Shown here in pieces: positions 60,794 to 64,000 of a stretch of DNA of 64,000 bases. Source of the DNA: Pseudomonas yamanorum (lineage in GTDB: Bacteria; Pseudomonadota; Gammaproteobacteria; Pseudomonadales; Pseudomonadaceae); contig NZ_JACARE010000023.1 in assembly GCF_013386765.1 (NCBI RefSeq), forward strand, positions 1 through 64,000, written 5' to 3'. The stretch's first letter is position 1; each line of letters begins with the position of its first letter. A program made the position numbers and the translations under genes. Below the pieces are notes generated by a model. That model did no database searches. It was not told where the DNA came from and saw nothing but the letters and a program-made list of their open reading frames with translations.

Positions 60794-62558
60794 CCGCTAC
60801 TACCAGGGTGAACTGAGTGCATTGCGACAGTTGGGGCGGCGCTTCTGCGAGCGCAACCCGGCACTTGCGCCGTTCCTTGGGAGTGCCGGCCAGGACCCGG
60901 ATGTAGAGCGATTGCTTGAGGGGTTTGCATTCCTCACCGGTCGCTTGCGCCAGAAGCTTGATGACCAGTTGCCGGAGTTGAGTCACTCGTTGATGCATTT
61001 GCTGTGGCCCAACTATATGCGGCCACTGCCTTCGTTCAGCATGCTGCAGTTCGATCCGCTCAAGCGGGCAGGACCTGCCATTCAAGTCGAACGGGATACG
61101 CCGGTGGAAAGTGTTGCGATCAACGGTGAGCGTTGCCGTTTTCGTACCTGCTACCCCACGGAAGTTTTACCCCTGCAACTGGCCGCCCTGGAGTACTCGG
61201 CGCAGGGCGAGGGTGCGTTACTGTGCCTGCGTCTGGAAATGACGGTGGAGGGCAACTTCAGTGAGCTGGCATTGGGTCGCTTGCGCCTGCATCTCGCGGG
61301 GGACCGACCTGTCAGCCAGGCGCTTTACCTGGGCCTTTTGCGTCACTTGGACGGGTTCCAATTGCAGCCCTTGGGCAGCGATGGACTACCGATTGTCGGC
61401 GGTGACGGGCAGGTCATGTCGTTACGCTTGCCGAGTAACGAGATCAGTCCGGTGGGTTTTTCCGAGGATGAGGCACTGATCCCTTATCCGTTGAATACCT
61501 TCCGTGGCTATCGCCATCTCCAGGAGTACTTCGCCTTTCCGGACAAATACCTGTTTGTCGAGGTGGGTGGCCTTGATGTGCTCAACAGGCTGCCCGTTGA
61601 TGTGCTCAAGCAGGTACATGGCCTGGCGTTGCGCTTCAACCTGCGTGGGCGTGGCCTTGAGCGACTGATGCCGACCCTGGACAACGTGAAGCTGTATTGC
61701 ACGCCCATAGTCAATCTGTTCAAGCACGATGGTGTGCCGATTCGCCTGGATGGCACGCAGGACGAATACCTGTTGTTGCCTGGCGAGTATGCCCGGGACA
61801 ACTGCGGCGTGTTTTCCGTCGACAAGGTCACGGGATGGCGGCCGGGAGGCCTGGGCTACCAGGACTATGTGCCATTCGAGTCGTTTGAACACGACTTTGG
61901 CAGCGGGGCGCCCAGTTATGCTGTTCGCCAGCGGCCATCACTGCAACATACCGGCCTGGATACCTGGCTGAGCTTCGGCCAGCGTCGGGTGCAGGATCAG
62001 GAAACCCTGTCGGTGGAGCTGACCTGCACCAACCACAACCTGCCGCGCCAGCTGCAGGTGGGGGATATCAACCAGGCTTGCGAGCAGACCCCCGAGTTTC
62101 TTGCGTTCCGCAACATCACGCCGGCAACCCCCAGTTTTGCGCCACCCCTGGACAGCGACTTCCTGTGGCGGCTGATCAGCAATATGTCGCTCAACTATTT
62201 GTCATTGACCGATATCAATGCCTTGAGGGTGATCCTCGAAACCTATGACCTGCCGCGTTATCACGACCGCCAGGTGGAGAAGGTCAGCAGGAGAAGACTC
62301 GGCGCACTCCTGTCCATCAGCCACCAGCCAGTGGATCGATTGCACCGAGGCCTGCCATTTCGCGGCTTGCGGGTTGACCTCACCATCGACCCCGAGGGCT
62401 ACCTGGGGGAGGGCGACGTGTTTGTCTTTGCCTCGGTACTGAATGAGTTCTTCGCGCTTTACGCCAGCCTCAACTCGTACCACGAACTGCGAGTCATCAG
62501 CACACAAGGAGACGTGTACCTATGGCCACCCCGGATGGGCCAGCAGCCCCTGCTTTAA
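60783..62558 (+). CDS. tssF: type VI secretion baseplate protein TssF
   Basis: A 591-residue TssF protein. The start SFNRYYQGELSALRQLGRRF, then FLGSAGQDPDVERLLEGFAFLTGRLRQKLDD and the LMHLLWPNYMRPLPSFSMLQF stretch near residue 80, is characteristic. It forms the TssKFG wedge with TssG. The ATG at 60783 overlaps the tssE stop; the longer frame lacks a site. TssG overlaps its 3' end by 37 bases. Confidence 0.93.
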   Translation: MSFNRYYQGELSALRQLGRRFCERNPALAPFLGSAGQDPDVERLLEGFAFLTGRLRQKLDDQLPELSHSLMHLLWPNYMRPLPSFSMLQFDPLKRAGPAIQVERDTPVESVAINGERCRFRTCYPTEVLPLQLAALEYSAQGEGALLCLRLEMTVEGNFSELALGRLRLHLAGDRPVSQALYLGLLRHLDGFQLQPLGSDGLPIVGGDGQVMSLRLPSNEISPVGFSEDEALIPYPLNTFRGYRHLQEYFAFPDKYLFVEVGGLDVLNRLPVDVLKQVHGLALRFNLRGRGLERLMPTLDNVKLYCTPIVNLFKHDGVPIRLDGTQDEYLLLPGEYARDNCGVFSVDKVTGWRPGGLGYQDYVPFESFEHDFGSGAPSYAVRQRPSLQHTGLDTWLSFGQRRVQDQETLSVELTCTNHNLPRQLQVGDINQACEQTPEFLAFRNITPATPSFAPPLDSDFLWRLISNMSLNYLSLTDINALRVILETYDLPRYHDRQVEKVSRRRLGALLSISHQPVDRLHRGLPFRGLRVDLTIDPEGYLGEGDVFVFASVLNEFFALYASLNSYHELRVISTQGDVYLWPPRMGQQPLL

Positions 62559-63529
62559 CCGCTCTGTCCCGAGTGATTCGCGAGTACTCGGTGTTTCAGG
62601 CGGTTACGCAGATCATCGAGCGTCTGCGTGAGGCACACCCCTCGCTGGATGAGCAGGCGCTCTACGACCAGTTGGAGTTCCAGGCCAATCCAGGCTTCGG
62701 GTTTCCAGGCAACGATATTGACCGTGTGGAGTTTTTTGTCGAGCACGGCCATTTACGGGCACGACTACGTCTCAACGTGCTGGGCCTGTTTGGTACAGGG
62801 TCACCGCTGCCGGCGTTCTATGGCGAGCAAGCCTTTGCCGAGGTCAGGGGCGGTAACTCGACGCGTGATTTCCTGGATCTTTTTCACCATCGCCTGCACC
62901 GGCTGATGGTACCGATCTGGCGCAAATATCGTTACCAGGCGAGGTTTCAAACCGGTGCCCGGGATCCATTTTCCGAGCAGATGTTTGCGTTGGTGGGCCT
63001 GGGCGGCAGTGCCATTCGCAACGCCGCTCAACTGGACTGGAAGCGCCTGTTGCCCTACCTGGGGTTGCTGAGTCTGCGTGCCCACTCCGCGGCGCTGATC
63101 GAGACGGTGCTGCGTTATTACTTCAAGCACAGCCGGTTGGTGATCGAGCAGTGGGTCAAACGCACGGTAGTGATTGCACACGAGCAGCGTAATGACCTGG
63201 GCCGTCGCTATAGCTCGCTGGGTTCTGACCTGGTGCTGGGGGATCGCATCGTCGACCGCAGTGGCATGTTCCGGGTTCATGTCCTGGCACTCGACTGGGC
63301 GCGTTTTCACGAATTCTTGCCCACCGGGGCGGGGTATGAGCCGCTGTGTGCACTGGTGCGTTTCGCCGCCCGGGACCCCTTGGAATATGACGTACGGCTG
63401 GTGCTGGCTGAGGGTGAGGTGCGGCCGTTGCACATCGGCGAGCACAACGTCTGCCGCCTGGGCTGGACCAGTTGGTTGGGGCATGAGCGGGCAGATGGCG
63501 TGGTCACGTTGGCCAGTAAATCTCATTAG
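62522..63529 (+). CDS. tssG: type VI secretion baseplate protein TssG
   Basis: A 335-residue TssG protein. The opening segment with VFQAVTQIIERLREAHP, the NVLGLFGTGSPLPAFYGEQ stretch near residue 85 and LDLFHHRLHRLMVPIWRKYRY near 120 are diagnostic. It joins TssF in the baseplate wedge. AAGGAG lies about ten bases before the ATG inside the tssF gene. The clpV gene starts 13 bp after its stop. Confidence 0.93.
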   Translation: MATPDGPAAPALTALSRVIREYSVFQAVTQIIERLREAHPSLDEQALYDQLEFQANPGFGFPGNDIDRVEFFVEHGHLRARLRLNVLGLFGTGSPLPAFYGEQAFAEVRGGNSTRDFLDLFHHRLHRLMVPIWRKYRYQARFQTGARDPFSEQMFALVGLGGSAIRNAAQLDWKRLLPYLGLLSLRAHSAALIETVLRYYFKHSRLVIEQWVKRTVVIAHEQRNDLGRRYSSLGSDLVLGDRIVDRSGMFRVHVLALDWARFHEFLPTGAGYEPLCALVRFAARDPLEYDVRLVLAEGEVRPLHIGEHNVCRLGWTSWLGHERADGVVTLASKSH

Positions 63530-63541
63530 GGACTGATGGAT

Positions 63542-64000
63542 ATGATGAATGTGGATCTGCAACAACTTATCCAGGCATTGACGGCGCACACGCGGCGCGA
63601 CCTGGAACGCTGCGCCGAACGGTGTGTCACCCGTGGCGGTGGCGAAGTCCTGGTGGAAGACCTGCTGCTGACCCTCCTGGAGCATCCCGATGGCATATTG
63701 ATGCGTGCGCTGCAGGATGCGGGCGTCGATGTCGGCGAACTGCATGCGGTGCTGCAACCCCGCACCGAACAAAGTGCCTCCCGCAATCCGGTGTTTTCAC
63801 CCGCGCTGGTGCAATGGTTGCAGCAGGCCTTGCTGGTTGCCCACCTGGAGCTGGGCCGAAGCGACGTGGAGCATGGTGCCTTGCTGCTTGCTCTATTGCG
63901 TAACCCGCTGCAGCACGCGGGCAGCCGGTATCAGGCGGTATTGAGCAAGCTTGATGCGCAGCGGGTGCTGGGGTTTCTCTTGAGTGAAAGCCCGCAGACG
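63542..64000 (+). CDS. clpV: type VI secretion ATPase TssH/ClpV (partial, runs off the window)
   Basis: The first 153 codons of an open frame that reaches the window end. It starts MMNVDLQQLIQALTAHTRRD; the second ATG (63545) could also be used. The segment DLLLTLLEHPDGILMRALQDAG and the later VEHGALLLALLRNP are the paired N-domain repeats of ClpV/ClpB proteins. ClpV disassembles contracted TssBC sheaths. Only the N-terminal domain is visible; the Walker motifs lie beyond the edge. Confidence 0.88.
   Translation, partial: MMNVDLQQLIQALTAHTRRDLERCAERCVTRGGGEVLVEDLLLTLLEHPDGILMRALQDAGVDVGELHAVLQPRTEQSASRNPVFSPALVQWLQQALLVAHLELGRSDVEHGALLLALLRNPLQHAGSRYQAVLSKLDAQRVLGFLLSESPQT

Overview
The window looks like a chromosomal segment of a Pseudomonas fluorescens-group bacterium. 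It has high GC, dense genes, many LysR, AraC, IclR and LuxR regulators, several amino-acid ABC transporters, and inverted-pair REP sequences (REPINs) of the types common in that group. No rRNA, tRNA, CRISPR array or insertion sequence was seen. About 65 protein genes are called, mostly catabolic and transport functions, with a type VI secretion (T6SS) cluster running off the right edge. Product names rest on family resemblance recognised by eye; no database search was run.

Layout. (1) 225-6585: single genes (alpha/beta hydrolase, APC permease, AraC regulator divergent from an SDR/VOC pair, an unrecognised protein, a Rid protein convergent with a LysR regulator). (2) 6803-12443: polar amino-acid ABC importer in one tight array with a DUF1116 protein and a Rid protein, then an orphan sulfonate/nitrate-type binding protein. 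(3) 12581-20206: LysR regulator divergent from a complete branched-chain-type ABC importer followed by an L-2-amino-thiazoline-4-carboxylate (ATC) hydrolase-family protein and an N-carbamoyl-amino-acid amidase, which resembles the ATC-to-cysteine pathway. (4) 20237-28401: REPIN plus an 18-bp tandem repeat, AraC regulator divergent from an SBF-type carrier, sugar-efflux MFS, two small exported proteins, TerC/CorC membrane protein behind a proline-rich small ORF, PhzF-like protein, thioredoxin-like protein. (5) 28736-35366: second amino-acid ABC importer, Rid protein, IclR regulator, fold-III PLP deaminase and 2-keto-3-deoxygluconate kinase; the set fits D-glucosaminate catabolism. (6) 35480-38335: parvulin and a PAS hybrid histidine kinase. 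(7) 38471-44468: 3-hydroxybutyrate locus (GntP-type permease, 3-hydroxybutyrate dehydrogenase, acetoacetyl-CoA synthetase, sigma-54 activator) with a visible sigma-54 promoter and two copies of a candidate enhancer palindrome. (8) 44568-50099: yejABEF-type peptide importer. (9) 50240-55738: second parvulin, LuxR regulator, class-III aminotransferase, orphan polyamine-binding protein, DUF1543 protein, aldo/keto reductase. (10) 55793-64000: hcp divergent from tssABCEFG-clpV(partial), with a sigma-54-type promoter upstream of tssA. The gene order matches the HSI-2 cluster of P. aeruginosa as I recall it.

The strongest leads are the ABC/DUF1116/Rid operon without visible oxamate-carbamoyltransferase partners, the proposed D-glucosaminate operon, the predicted enhancer sites of the 3-hydroxybutyrate regulator, and several places where REPINs have become part of gene structure: a stop codon, a Shine-Dalgarno sequence, and the apparent seed of a tandem repeat.
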